57,315 bases of DNA from an uncultured Lachnospiraceae bacterium (GCA_946405625.1 CAMJHQ010000020.1:1-57315); one strand, 5' to 3'. Shown: positions 27,329-36,479, counted from the first letter of the stretch. The notes: generated by a model not told the origin, from the sequence alone. Program-made: numbers and translations.

Positions 27329-27344
27329 AAAGAAGGAAAAGCTA

Positions 27345-28112
27345 ATGGAAGACAAATTGATTATCGGAGGAAAAGAGTTTAATTCCCGTTTTATTCTTGG
27401 TTCGGGAAAGTATTCAATGAAGCTCATTGAGGCTGCTGTTCGAGATGCGGGAGCAGAGCTTATTACTCTGGCAGTAAGAAGAACCAACACAAAGGATCAG
27501 GAGAATATTCTTGACTATATTCCGGAAGGTGTAACACTTCTCCCGAATACAAGCGGTGCTCGAAATGCAGAAGAAGCTGTAAGAATTGCACGTCTTGCAA
27601 GAGAACTCGGATGCGGTAACTTCGTAAAGATTGAAATTATGAGAGATACCAAATATCTTCTTCCGGATAATGCCGAAACAATAAAGGCTACTGAAATCCT
27701 CGCAAAGGAAGGTTTTGTGGTAATGCCTTATATGTATCCGGATCTGAATGCTGCAAGAGATCTTGCAGATGCAGGTGCTGCATCCATCATGCCGCTTGCT
27801 TCACCGATAGGATCAAATAAGGGGCTTGCTACAAAAGAATTTATTCAGATTCTTATAGATGAGATTGATCTTCCGATTATAGTTGATGCCGGAATCGGAC
27901 GTCCGTCACAGGCATGTGAAGCTATGGAAATGGGTTGTGCTGCAGTTATGGCAAATACAGCTCTTGCGACAGCCGGAGATCTTACGCTTATGGCTGCTGC
28001 TTTTCGGGAAGCTATATCTGCGGGACGTAAGGCATATCTTTCCGGACTCGGAAGAGTTCTCACAAGAGGTGCATCTGCATCTGATCCACTGACAGGATTC
28101 CTTAGAGACTAA
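27345..28112 (+). CDS. thiG: Thiazole synthase ThiG
   Basis: The 255-residue TIM-barrel enzyme joins deoxyxylulose 5-phosphate, dehydroglycine and ThiS-thiocarboxylate to give the thiazole phosphate. Family motifs include [19 protein letters not shown], the Schiff-base lysine in [20 protein letters not shown] and [19 protein letters not shown]. Length is normal. AGAAGGAAAAGC precedes the ATG. Confidence 0.95.
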   Translation: MEDKLIIGGKEFNSRFILGSGKYSMKLIEAAVRDAGAELITLAVRRTNTKDQENILDYIPEGVTLLPNTSGARNAEEAVRIARLARELGCGNFVKIEIMRDTKYLLPDNAETIKATEILAKEGFVVMPYMYPDLNAARDLADAGAASIMPLASPIGSNKGLATKEFIQILIDEIDLPIIVDAGIGRPSQACEAMEMGCAAVMANTALATAGDLTLMAAAFREAISAGRKAYLSGLGRVLTRGASASDPLTGFLRD

Positions 28113-28140
28113 GGGTTCTGATTAAGGAGGATAAGTTTAA

Positions 28141-29394
28141 ATGGAAAACAATTTTTTAGTTGATTCGGATGAGCTGTCACCTGAGGCCCTTGAGAAGAAA
28201 CATCGTCTTGAAAATGATCCGTCCTGTAGGACCGATCATATGAAATATATGCCGGGAATGGATATCATTAAGTCTGATATCTGCGAGAAGGTTCTCAGTG
28301 AGATGAATAGCTATGATTATTCTAAGTATACAGCAAAGGATGTTGTGGCAGCACTTAATCATGATCATTGTTCGATAGAAGATTTTAAGGCACTTCTGTC
28401 GCCGGCAGCTGAGCCGCTTCTTGAGAAGATGGCTGAGAGGGCAAGACTCGAAACAAGTAAACATTTTGGAAATACAGTATATCTTTTCACTCCGTTATAT
28501 ATTGCAAACTATTGTGAAAACTACTGTGTTTATTGCGGATTCAACTGTTACAACAAGATCAGAAGAATGAAGCTGACAATGGAGCAGATAGAACATGAAA
28601 TGCAGGTCATCGCTGAAAGTGGTATGGAGGAAATCCTTATTCTGACAGGAGAAAGTCGTGCCGCAAGTGATGTGAAATATATCGGAGAAGCATGTAAGCT
28701 TGCGAGAAAATATTTCAGACTTGTCGGACTTGAGGTATATCCTGTAAATGTGGATGAATACAAGTATCTTCATGAGTGCGGAGCAGACTATGTTACTGTA
28801 TTCCAGGAAAGCTATGACACTGATAAGTATGAAACACTTCATCTGATGGGACATAAGAGAGTGTGGCCGTACAGATTTGATGCCCAGGAACGTGCGCTTA
28901 TGGGAGGAATGAGAGGAGTTGCATTTTCGGCACTTCTTGGATTATCGGATTTCAGAAAGGATGCTTTGGCAACAGCACTTCATGCATATTTCCTTCAAAA
29001 GAAGTATCCTCATGCGGAAATATCTCTGTCATGCCCGAGACTTCGTCCGATCATCAACAATGATAAGATAAATCCGCTGGATGTACATGAGAAGCAGCTC
29101 TGTCAGGTTCTCTGTGCATATAGGATATTCCTTCCGTTTGCGGGAATCACGGTTTCATCGAGGGAAACAGCACAGTTCAGAAACGGAATCGTTAAGATTG
29201 CCGCAACCAAGGTATCAGCAGGAGTATCAACCGGAATTGGAGATCATGAATCCAAATATACCGGCAAAGAAGATGAGTATGATCAGGGCGATGAGCAGTT
29301 CGAGATCAGCGACAGCAGAAGTCTTGATAAGATGTATAAGGATATTGAAGGTGAGGGCCTTCAGCCTGTTTTAAATGATTATTTATTTGTCTGA
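28141..29394 (+). CDS. thiH: 2-iminoacetate synthase ThiH (radical SAM tyrosine lyase)
   Basis: The 417-residue radical SAM protein carries CENYCVYCGF (CxxxCxxC) near residues 121-128, followed by ILTGES and LEVYPVN strands. It cleaves tyrosine to dehydroglycine and p-cresol, the anaerobic route, in contrast to the oxygen-dependent ThiO glycine oxidase. That fits an anaerobic host. AAGGAGGA is upstream; it follows thiG by 28 nt. Confidence 0.94.
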   Translation: MENNFLVDSDELSPEALEKKHRLENDPSCRTDHMKYMPGMDIIKSDICEKVLSEMNSYDYSKYTAKDVVAALNHDHCSIEDFKALLSPAAEPLLEKMAERARLETSKHFGNTVYLFTPLYIANYCENYCVYCGFNCYNKIRRMKLTMEQIEHEMQVIAESGMEEILILTGESRAASDVKYIGEACKLARKYFRLVGLEVYPVNVDEYKYLHECGADYVTVFQESYDTDKYETLHLMGHKRVWPYRFDAQERALMGGMRGVAFSALLGLSDFRKDALATALHAYFLQKKYPHAEISLSCPRLRPIINNDKINPLDVHEKQLCQVLCAYRIFLPFAGITVSSRETAQFRNGIVKIAATKVSAGVSTGIGDHESKYTGKEDEYDQGDEQFEISDSRSLDKMYKDIEGEGLQPVLNDYLFV

Positions 29395-29476
29395 TTAACA
29401 GATTTACCACGGTGACAGAGTATGCGGTAAATTCAGTTGATGGAGAACATAAAGGCTGACGAACAGAGGATAATTT

Positions 29477-30145
29477 ATGGCAGCATCCGATATAATCTGT
29501 GTCACAAACAGAATACTATGTGAAAAAAATAATGAATCTTTTGAAGAAAGAATACGAAAGATTGTTGAAGCAGAGCCGTACGCTATAATTCTCCGAGAGA
29601 AGGATCTTAGCCTTTCAGAGTATAGAGAGCTTGCAAAGAATACAGCCCGGATATGCAGTCAATCGAAGGATTTAAAGTTTATAATTCATAATTTTTATGA
29701 GCTGATACTTGAAAATCATGAAAAGAAGAATACATCCTTGAACGGTGCGGGAGAATATGAATACCTTCATATGCCTTTGAATAAGCTTAAAGAGCTATAT
29801 GATAACCGGAAGGATATATATAATGGATTACTCGAAAACCTGAAGGGTTTAGGTGCATCCTGTCATAGCGTAGAGGATGCAATTCTCGCTGAAAAACTCG
29901 GATGTACTTATATAATTGCGGGACATATTTATGACACTGACTGTAAAAAAGGTCTGGAAGGACGAGGGCTTGAATTCCTCAAGTCTGTTGAAGAGTCAGT
30001 TGATATTCCTGTTTATGCGATCGGAGGGATAACAACGGAGAATATATCCGATGTAAGGAATGCAGGTGCATCCGGAGCGTGCATAATGAGTTCGGCGATG
30101 ACGTGTGATAGTCCGAGATATTTAATCAAACGGTTCGCAGATTAA
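29477..30145 (+). CDS. tenI: TenI-like thiazole tautomerase / ThiE-family protein
   Basis: The 222-residue TIM barrel belongs to the ThiE/TenI family. The blocks GASCHSVEDA, AGHIYDTDCKKGLEGRGL and VYAIGGITTENI resemble Bacillus TenI, which aromatises the thiazole tautomer, more than classical ThiE. The expected ThiE pyrophosphate-binding residues are not obvious. Automatic annotation as thiamine-phosphate synthase is likely, and bifunctionality cannot be ruled out. It lies between thiH and cytX in the TPP-controlled operon. Confidence 0.78.
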   Translation: MAASDIICVTNRILCEKNNESFEERIRKIVEAEPYAIILREKDLSLSEYRELAKNTARICSQSKDLKFIIHNFYELILENHEKKNTSLNGAGEYEYLHMPLNKLKELYDNRKDIYNGLLENLKGLGASCHSVEDAILAEKLGCTYIIAGHIYDTDCKKGLEGRGLEFLKSVEESVDIPVYAIGGITTENISDVRNAGASGACIMSSAMTCDSPRYLIKRFAD

Positions 30146-30270
30146 TCTGCAATCAGATATATGATGTATATGAATACATCGGTAAGTAATACAATTAATA
30201 GATTTTAAGCCTGCTATGGACAACATAACAGTATGTCCATAAGGTGAAAACAGATCAGGAAGGGATGATT

Positions 30271-31461
30271 ATGGAAAATAAGAAAACAAGTACATTCAGT
30301 AACGGAGTAATATGGTTCGGAGCGGGAGTGTCGATTGCGGAGATCATTACAGGAACATATTTTGGAGAGCTTGGATTTAAGAAAGGAATTCTTGCAATCT
30401 TAATAGGCCACGTGATCGGATGTGTGCTGTTTTATCTTGCCGGACTTATCGGAGGAAAAACTGGTAAGAGCGCGATGGAGACAGTTGCAATATCTTTCGG
30501 AAAGTTTGGCTGCAAGTTCTTTGCACTGTTAAATGTTATCCAGCTTATAGGATGGACGGGAATCATGATCTATGACGGAGCTTTATCAGCAGATACGGCT
30601 CTTAATACAGGTAAGTGGGTTTGGTGCCTTGTTATCGGCGCACTTATCATCGTATGGATAATGATAGGATTATCAAATCTGGGCAAAGTGAGCACCTGCG
30701 CAATGGCTGCACTTTTTGTGCTGACCATAGTTTTATGTGTGATTATTTTTAAAGATGCGTCGAAGCTTAACGCTGAAGCGGCAGAAGGGATGAGTTTCGG
30801 TGCAGCAGTTGAGCTTGCGGTAGCAATGCCTCTTTCATGGCTTCCGCTTATAAGCGATTATACAAGAGAAGCTGAGAAGCCTGTAAAGGCTACATTTGTA
30901 AGTACGTTAGTTTACTTTGCTACAAGCTGCTGGATGTACATAATCGGAATGGGAGCTGCAATCTTTACGGGTGAGGGTGATATTGCTTCTATCATGGTTA
31001 AGGCAGGCCTTGGAATAATCGGACTTCTGATCATTGTTTTCTCGACGGTTACAACAACATTTCTTGATGCATATTCTGCAGGTGTTTCATCAGAATCTAT
31101 CATTTCGAAGATTAAAGGTAAATGGGTTGCAGTCGGAGTTACTGTGATAGGAACTGCAGGAGCTATCATTCTTCCGATGGATGATATTACAGATTTCCTT
31201 TACCTCATAGGTTCGGTATTTGCACCGATGATAGCTGTTCAGATAGCGGATTTCTTTGTACTGAAAAATGATTCTTCAGAGAAGAAGCTTGATATCGTAA
31301 GATTCATAATCTGGGTTATCGGCTTTATAGCTTACAGATTACTTATGAAGGTTGATATACCGTGCGGAAATACATTTCCGGATATGGCTATAACCTTTGT
31401 GTTGATGCTGATAGTAGGAAAGATTGTCGGTTCTGCAAAGAAAGGGCAGGATAGGATATAA
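30271..31461 (+). CDS. cytX: CytX-type hydroxymethylpyrimidine permease (NCS1 family)
   Basis: The 396-residue polytopic protein starts with FSNGVIWFGAGVSIAEI and contains MPLSWLPLISDYTREA and LDAYSAGVSS, typical of NCS1/CytX proteins, with about 12 membrane segments. CytX members are repeatedly linked to TPP riboswitches and are predicted to import hydroxymethylpyrimidine. ATG 30271 is chosen because GGAAGGG lies 6 nt upstream, rather than GTG 30244. It supplies the pyrimidine half, while the upstream genes make the thiazole half. Confidence 0.88.
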   Translation: MENKKTSTFSNGVIWFGAGVSIAEIITGTYFGELGFKKGILAILIGHVIGCVLFYLAGLIGGKTGKSAMETVAISFGKFGCKFFALLNVIQLIGWTGIMIYDGALSADTALNTGKWVWCLVIGALIIVWIMIGLSNLGKVSTCAMAALFVLTIVLCVIIFKDASKLNAEAAEGMSFGAAVELAVAMPLSWLPLISDYTREAEKPVKATFVSTLVYFATSCWMYIIGMGAAIFTGEGDIASIMVKAGLGIIGLLIIVFSTVTTTFLDAYSAGVSSESIISKIKGKWVAVGVTVIGTAGAIILPMDDITDFLYLIGSVFAPMIAVQIADFFVLKNDSSEKKLDIVRFIIWVIGFIAYRLLMKVDIPCGNTFPDMAITFVLMLIVGKIVGSAKKGQDRI

Positions 31462-31529
31462 TCGAAATGTATCAATAGATTTATAAATAAACAGTAATTA
31501 TATAGATAAACAGATATTTTATAAATTGT

Positions 31530-31558
31530 TTGACAAAGTAAAAATGATGTAATATATT
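31530..31558 (+). promoter_or_regulatory. Promoter-like sequence downstream of cytX
   Basis: TTGACA and TATATT are separated by 17 nt. The predicted start near 31565 falls inside the next hairpin, so either this promoter makes a leader RNA or the hairpin serves only upstream transcripts. Confidence 0.5.
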
Positions 31559-31560
31559 TT

Positions 31561-31593
31561 GGATGTGTGCGAGAGTACACATCCATATTTTTT
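31561..31593 (+). terminator. Probable terminator of the thi operon
   Basis: The stem GGATGTGT/ACACATCC with an 8-nt loop is followed by ATATTTTTT, 100 nt after cytX. Confidence 0.7.
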
Positions 31594-31832
31594 GAAACGA
31601 GGATTTTATGTTTAGCGTGGTAATTAACTGACCAATTAAATAATGCAATGCTGAGATTAGTATTCCGAGATGATAATCTGATCGCGGGTTTATGTTTTCG
31701 TGGTCGGGTTCTTTAGAATTTCGGAGCGGTGGATCGATGATTGCATAGGGTTGGCATTTGTCATATGCCGACCTGTTATTTTCGCGCTAAATATATTATG
31801 AATGTCGATGAAGTATGAGATGTCAGAAGAGT

Positions 31833-31862
31833 TTGACGTCTGTAGCTTTATTTTGGCATAAT
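31833..31862 (+). promoter_or_regulatory. Promoter upstream of the GNAT gene leader
   Basis: TTGACG and CATAAT are separated by 18 nt; the predicted start near 31869 lies about 22 nt before a strong terminator hairpin. Confidence 0.5.
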
Positions 31863-31890
31863 ATCCCTCGTTTATTTTTTTGGTTATTAC

Positions 31891-31935
31891 GGGACCATAA
31901 TATCTTTTGCCGGATATTATGGTCCCTTTATTTTT
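31891..31935 (+). terminator. Strong terminator in the GNAT leader
   Basis: A perfect 14-bp stem GGGACCATAATATC/GATATTATGGTCCC with an 8-nt loop is followed by TTTATTTTT. It sits between a promoter and the gene, which suggests attenuation or a short RNA. Confidence 0.85.
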
Positions 31936-31997
31936 CGGGATATTTACCGGCCGGACTGTCCCGAGAAAAAGAATTTTTAGTACAGGAGGAATTAAAA

Positions 31998-32816
31998 ATG
32001 TTAAATAATTTGATCATAAGAAGTGAGGAACCTGAAGATTATAAAGATACAGAGCTTATGGCTATGAGAAGCTTCTGGAATAAATATAAACCGGAGGCAG
32101 ATGAGCATTTCCTGATAAGGATTATCAGGGAATCAGAGGATTATATACCTGAGATAAGCAGAATTGCTGTGTATAACGGTCGGGTAGTCGGTGCGGTTTA
32201 TTATACAAAGGCATGGATAGTTGACGGAGACACGAGGCACGAGGTTGTAACCTTTGGACCTCTTGCAGTGGAACCGACACTTGAGGGGCATAATATAGGT
32301 GGTGCACTTATGCGTGAGACCATAGAGCTCGCTAAGGCTGCAGGTTATGCGGGAATAGTTCTTATGGGTGAACCTTATTACTATCCGAGGTTCGGATTTG
32401 AACGTGGTGCAAAGTATGGGATAACAGATGCCGAAGGAAATACATTTGATGCTTTAATGTGCCTTCCGCTGAATAATGACTTCTCGGAGATAAAAGGAAA
32501 GCTTGTAGAAAGCAGGGATTTTGAAAAGCTGGAAGATAAGGATAGACTCTCTGAAATCAATAAAGAATTTCCGAATTACAGAGCGGTCAAAGTTCAGGAA
32601 GGTTTTATGCAGATTTTCGGACAGCACCTCGGAGCAGTTGAGGCTATAGAAGAAAATATATATATGGTCCGTTACTGGGAACTTCTTATTCCGGCCAGGC
32701 TGTCGGATGATCTGACGGTCACACCTGAGGTCGGAAGCGACGTACAGTTTATATGGAACCATAAGGATGAAGCAGGTTCAAGGATCACAAAGGTTTTTAA
32801 GAATTTGTTGGAATGA
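31998..32816 (+). CDS. GNAT-family N-acetyltransferase
   Basis: The 272-residue protein has an N-terminal GNAT fold: VVTFGPLAVEPTLEGHNIGG (acetyl-CoA pyrophosphate loop, here GHNIGG) and YYYPRFGFERGAKYGI, similar to YhbS-like acetyltransferases. A C-terminal ~100-residue extension without recognised motif follows. The substrate is unknown. AGGAGGA precedes ATG 31998. Longer in-frame starts would run through the terminator and were rejected. The MutS2-like gene follows at 57 nt. Confidence 0.85.
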   Translation: MLNNLIIRSEEPEDYKDTELMAMRSFWNKYKPEADEHFLIRIIRESEDYIPEISRIAVYNGRVVGAVYYTKAWIVDGDTRHEVVTFGPLAVEPTLEGHNIGGALMRETIELAKAAGYAGIVLMGEPYYYPRFGFERGAKYGITDAEGNTFDALMCLPLNNDFSEIKGKLVESRDFEKLEDKDRLSEINKEFPNYRAVKVQEGFMQIFGQHLGAVEAIEENIYMVRYWELLIPARLSDDLTVTPEVGSDVQFIWNHKDEAGSRITKVFKNLLE

Positions 32817-32872
32817 CATAAGCATTATTAATTCTTATGTCAGAATAATATTTGAATGACGTGGAGATTAAA

Positions 32873-34933
32873 ATGGATACAGATAAATTTATAGATGCAG
32901 ATTTAAACAGAAATACAGAGACAAATATAAATACAAATACAGAAACAAATATATACACAAATACAGAAATTCAGATAGAATTTTGTAAAGTAAAGGAAAA
33001 ATGGGCAGAACTAGCGGCAACGGATTATGCAAAGAGACTTATTGAAGGAGCAGGTGTTATACTAGATGAAAAGGAACTTCGTAAGCAGCTCCGGGATACG
33101 ACCGACAGCCGTGAGATGATTGAAAAATTGGGAACTCCGCCGGTCCAGAATGTAAATGAGATTGAAGAGGTGCTGATAGTCGCACGGAGAGGTGACTGTC
33201 TGACACCGTACCAGCTTGAAAGAGTCGAAACGGTACTTGCTGTTGTTGATAGGTTAGCAGCTTATCTTGCAAGAGGAAAGCAGTTTGAGAATCCGCTTGC
33301 TTACTATGATGAGAATCTCAATCCGATTGATGATCTGAGATCTGAAATAGTAAGACAGATAAGGAACGAAGCAGTCGACGACAGAGCAACCAAGGAGCTT
33401 TTTGATATCAGGACAGCCATCGATCGTACCGAGGATATGATGAGACAGAAGGCCGAGCAGATAATAAGAAGCAATAAGGAATGTATGGCAGACAGCTTCT
33501 ACGTGATGCGTAACGGAAGAGTATGCGTTCCGGTGAAGAAGGATTATAAATTTAAGATTTCGGGAAGCGTAATAGATAAGTCGGCCACGGGAAATACTCT
33601 TTTTATCGAGCCTACAGGGGTCGCGAAGTTTTACGATGAGTTAGAAATGCTGAAGATCGATGAGGAAAATGAAGTCGCAAGGATTTTATACACTCTTACG
33701 GCAATGGTTTCGGATTCGGCTGATATACTTGAAGAAAATATGCATATGATCGAAAAGCTTGACTACATTTTCTCTAAAGGAAAGCTTAGTATCGATCTTG
33801 AATGTGTCGAGCCTCGTATTAATCTTGAGAGAAGGATACATTTAACAGGTGCGAGACATCCGCTGATGGATAAGGAGGTAAATGTACCGCTGGACTTCTC
33901 GCTCGGTGATAATGAGATTAGAGGAGTCGTGATAACCGGCCCTAATACGGGTGGAAAAACCGTATCGATAAAGACGGTTATGCTGAACTGTTATATGGCT
34001 CAGTGCGGACTGCATGTGACAAGCAGGGAGGCGGACATTTGCATGAACAGCAATTACCTCTCTGATATAGGAGACGGGCAGAATCTTTCGGAGAATCTGT
34101 CAACTTTTTCTGCACACATCAAAAATGTTCTCGGAATTCTCGAAAGAGTTAACAGCGACAGCTTTGTAATAATGGATGAGCTGGGCTCGGGAACAGATCC
34201 GACAGAAGGAATGGGCATCGCAGTCGCAATCCTCGAAGAACTGAGGAAGAGCGGAGCAAACTTCCTGGTTACGACTCATTACCCTGAAGTTAAGGAATAT
34301 GCAGAGAAAACTGAAAATATAGTTAATGCCAGAATGACCTTCGATAAGGAAACACTCAGGCCGACCTATAGAATGGTGATCGGAGAGGCCGGAGAAAGCT
34401 GTGCATTTTATATTGCTGAAAGACTCGGAATGCCAAGAGAAATGCTGAAGGCGGCAGTTGAAGCTGCATACGGAAGTGATGCACTCGGTAAAAACAGGCA
34501 TGATGCTTCAGGAGCGGGATATGAATACCTTAGGAATCCGGCAGAACTTGAAGGTACAGGTGAAACTTCAGATGCGGGAAAGAAGAAGACTCGAAAAGCT
34601 CAAACAGAAAAAATCAAGAAGATGAAGAAGACTTCATCACAGAAGAATCTCAGCACGGCATTTCGGATCGGTGACAGCGTTATGGTCATGCCCGATAAGA
34701 AAATAGGAATCGTGTGTGAGCCTGTAAATGAAAAGGGTGTGCTGCGTGTTCAGGTTGCGGGCAGAAAGATATGGATAAATCATAAAAGAGTGAAGCTGCA
34801 TGTAAGAGCTGAGGAACTTTATCCTGATGATTATGATTTTTCAATAGTCTTTGACTCCGTCGAAAAAAGAAAGATGAGACACCAGATGAGCCGTAAGTTT
34901 GTAGAAGGGTCGCTTGAATATGATGAAGAGTGA
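32873..34933 (+). CDS. MutS2-like ATPase lacking the Smr domain
   Basis: The 686-residue protein has a low-complexity Asn/Thr/Glu N-terminus (residues ~10-35), a helical lever/clamp region and the MutS ATPase with Walker A TGPNTGGKTVS (~residue 357), Walker B SFVIMDELGSGTDP (~residue 430) and the TTHYPEVKEYA switch. A Lys-rich linker and a KOW-like segment (FRIGDSVMVMPDKKIGIV) follow. Typical MutS2 is ~780-790 residues and ends in an Smr nuclease domain; here the C-terminus is SLEYDEE with no Smr motif. It resembles the Smr-less MutS2 paralogs of Clostridia, so nuclease activity is not expected. ATG 32873 has GGAG 6 nt upstream; a TTG at 32852 does not. Confidence 0.87.
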   Translation: MDTDKFIDADLNRNTETNINTNTETNIYTNTEIQIEFCKVKEKWAELAATDYAKRLIEGAGVILDEKELRKQLRDTTDSREMIEKLGTPPVQNVNEIEEVLIVARRGDCLTPYQLERVETVLAVVDRLAAYLARGKQFENPLAYYDENLNPIDDLRSEIVRQIRNEAVDDRATKELFDIRTAIDRTEDMMRQKAEQIIRSNKECMADSFYVMRNGRVCVPVKKDYKFKISGSVIDKSATGNTLFIEPTGVAKFYDELEMLKIDEENEVARILYTLTAMVSDSADILEENMHMIEKLDYIFSKGKLSIDLECVEPRINLERRIHLTGARHPLMDKEVNVPLDFSLGDNEIRGVVITGPNTGGKTVSIKTVMLNCYMAQCGLHVTSREADICMNSNYLSDIGDGQNLSENLSTFSAHIKNVLGILERVNSDSFVIMDELGSGTDPTEGMGIAVAILEELRKSGANFLVTTHYPEVKEYAEKTENIVNARMTFDKETLRPTYRMVIGEAGESCAFYIAERLGMPREMLKAAVEAAYGSDALGKNRHDASGAGYEYLRNPAELEGTGETSDAGKKKTRKAQTEKIKKMKKTSSQKNLSTAFRIGDSVMVMPDKKIGIVCEPVNEKGVLRVQVAGRKIWINHKRVKLHVRAEELYPDDYDFSIVFDSVEKRKMRHQMSRKFVEGSLEYDEE

Positions 34934-34946
34934 AAGGGAGTAATAA

Positions 34947-35849
34947 ATGAATTATTTTGTTGAAGGGCTCCAGGGGAGCGGAAAGAGTACACTGGTTCAG
35001 CGCTTGTCGGAGTTGAATCCCGACTGCACGGCCGTTCGGGAAGGCGATTATTCCCCGGTAGAACTGGCCTGGTGCGCATATATGAATGAAGATAAGTATA
35101 AAGAGATACTCGATAAATATTCTGATATAAGAAGCGAGATTGAAAAGAAGACATATTCCGAAGGGGATAAAAGAATTGTATGTTATACTCAGATCATAAC
35201 TGATGTTCCGGGATTTCATAAGGACCTCGAGCGATATGAGATATATAACAACAGAGTATCGTATTCGGATTTTAAGTCTATAATTCTTAAGCGGTATAAT
35301 GATTGGAGCCGCAGCGCCGGTACGAACGAAGAATCCGGGACAGCGGCAGATGCTGATATGAATGCAAAATCGAATATAGAGGCGGATTTAATGCAGAATA
35401 TGATATTCGAATGCTCGCTGTTTCAGAATATCGTAGAAGATATGATCCTTTTCAAATGTGCATCGGATGATGAAATTATAGAGTTTTATAAAGATATAAG
35501 AGCTGCACTGGAAGGAAATGCAAGTCCTGACGTAAACAGTGATGCCTGCAAAAAAGATTATCACATTTTCTATCTGAAAGCTGAGGATGTCAGAGGTAAT
35601 CTCGAAGTCATCCGTAAGGAAAGGTCCGATGATCAAGGGAATGAGCTGTGGTTTCCTCTTATGATGGGATACTTTAAGGAGTGTCCGTACTCAAAGAAGA
35701 TGGGATTTGGTTCTGAAGATGATCTGATACGGCATTTCATTCACAGGCAGGAACTGGAACTTCGGATATGCAGGGAAGTATTTCCTGATAAGCATACAGT
35801 GTTAATATCAAAGAAATATAACGATGAAGATATCAGATACGACTCGTAA
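34947..35849 (+). CDS. P-loop NTPase of unknown function
   Basis: The 300-residue protein starts MNYFVEGLQGSGKSTLVQRL, so the Walker A motif is at residues ~7-14. The rest is soluble, acidic and contains VCYTQIITDVPGF and IFYLKAEDVRGNLEVIRKER, resembling small kinase-like P-loop proteins. A poorly structured insert (TNEESGTAADADMNAKS) lies mid-protein. The function is not recognised. It follows the MutS2-like gene by 13 nt with GGGAG upstream, so it is probably cotranscribed. Confidence 0.78.
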   Translation: MNYFVEGLQGSGKSTLVQRLSELNPDCTAVREGDYSPVELAWCAYMNEDKYKEILDKYSDIRSEIEKKTYSEGDKRIVCYTQIITDVPGFHKDLERYEIYNNRVSYSDFKSIILKRYNDWSRSAGTNEESGTAADADMNAKSNIEADLMQNMIFECSLFQNIVEDMILFKCASDDEIIEFYKDIRAALEGNASPDVNSDACKKDYHIFYLKAEDVRGNLEVIRKERSDDQGNELWFPLMMGYFKECPYSKKMGFGSEDDLIRHFIHRQELELRICREVFPDKHTVLISKKYNDEDIRYDS

Positions 35850-35911
35850 CAAGTCGGACGCGGATAGCTCGGATAAATTAGACTAAAGAATTGAAGAAGG
35901 AGAATAATAAA

Positions 35912-36370
35912 ATGGTAAAACTGGTAACAGATACAAAAGAAAAACAAAGAGTAGCAAGACTTGTGCTTGAGGCACTTCCTGAATGGTTTGAAGTTGAATC
36001 AAGCAGAGAGTCATATATCGCAGAATGTGTTGACTGGATTTTCCTTGAAGCAGAGGCAGATGGTAAACCTGCAGGATTCTTATGCTTAAAGGAGACAGGA
36101 CGTCAGACAGTAGAGCTTGCAGTGATGGGAGTTCTAAAGGATTATCATAGACATGGTTTAGGACGGCAGCTTGTTGAAAAGGCAAAGGAAGCAGCAAAGG
36201 AAGCCGGATATGAGTTTATGCAGGTAAAGACTGTCAAGATGGGAATGTATGATGACTATGACAGGACGAACCTGTTCTATATCGGCTGCGGTTTCAAGGA
36301 GTTTGAGGTTCTTCCTGATCATTGGGATGAGGCAAATCCTTGTCAGATTTATGTAATGTATCTTGGTTGA
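35912..36370 (+). CDS. GNAT-family N-acetyltransferase (second)
   Basis: The 152-residue single-domain GNAT contains VELAVMGVLKDYHRHGLGRQLV, where HRHGLG is the acetyl-CoA loop, and TNLFYIGCGFKEFEVL. The substrate is unknown. AAGGAG precedes ATG 35912; a TTG at 35891 that would add seven Lys/Asn-rich residues overlaps that site and was not chosen. Confidence 0.87.
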   Translation: MVKLVTDTKEKQRVARLVLEALPEWFEVESSRESYIAECVDWIFLEAEADGKPAGFLCLKETGRQTVELAVMGVLKDYHRHGLGRQLVEKAKEAAKEAGYEFMQVKTVKMGMYDDYDRTNLFYIGCGFKEFEVLPDHWDEANPCQIYVMYLG

Positions 36371-36479
36371 GAATAATTGATGTGATAAAATAAATAAAAC
36401 TATGGAATATTAAAACTATATAATATTCAAACTATAGAATAATTAAACTAAATAACCTCCGATTTGTTATTGGATAATT

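Larger units (their letters stand above)
31462..31997 (+). other. Long non-coding stretch with promoters and hairpins
   Basis: This 536-nt gap holds no convincing gene. Visible elements are a TTGACA-17-TATATT promoter (31530-31558); an 8-bp hairpin with T-run at 31561-31593, plausible as terminator of the thi operon; a 7-codon ORF (31608-31631, MFSVVIN) with GAGG upstream; a wobble hairpin near 31748-31782; a second promoter at 31833-31862; and a 14-bp terminator at 31891-31935. An in-frame extension of the next gene across part of it is not credible, because the terminator lies inside it. I could not match the region to a known riboswitch or T-box. Confidence 0.6.

Noticed and set aside
31600-31870. 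T-box or known riboswitch
   Set aside because: No T-box GGTGGNACCGCG element and no match to aptamer cores I could recall; left as an unknown leader.
31815-31997. 61-codon in-frame upstream extension of the GNAT gene
   Set aside because: It contains a 14-bp intrinsic terminator and has no ribosome-binding site; ATG 31998 has AGGAGGA.
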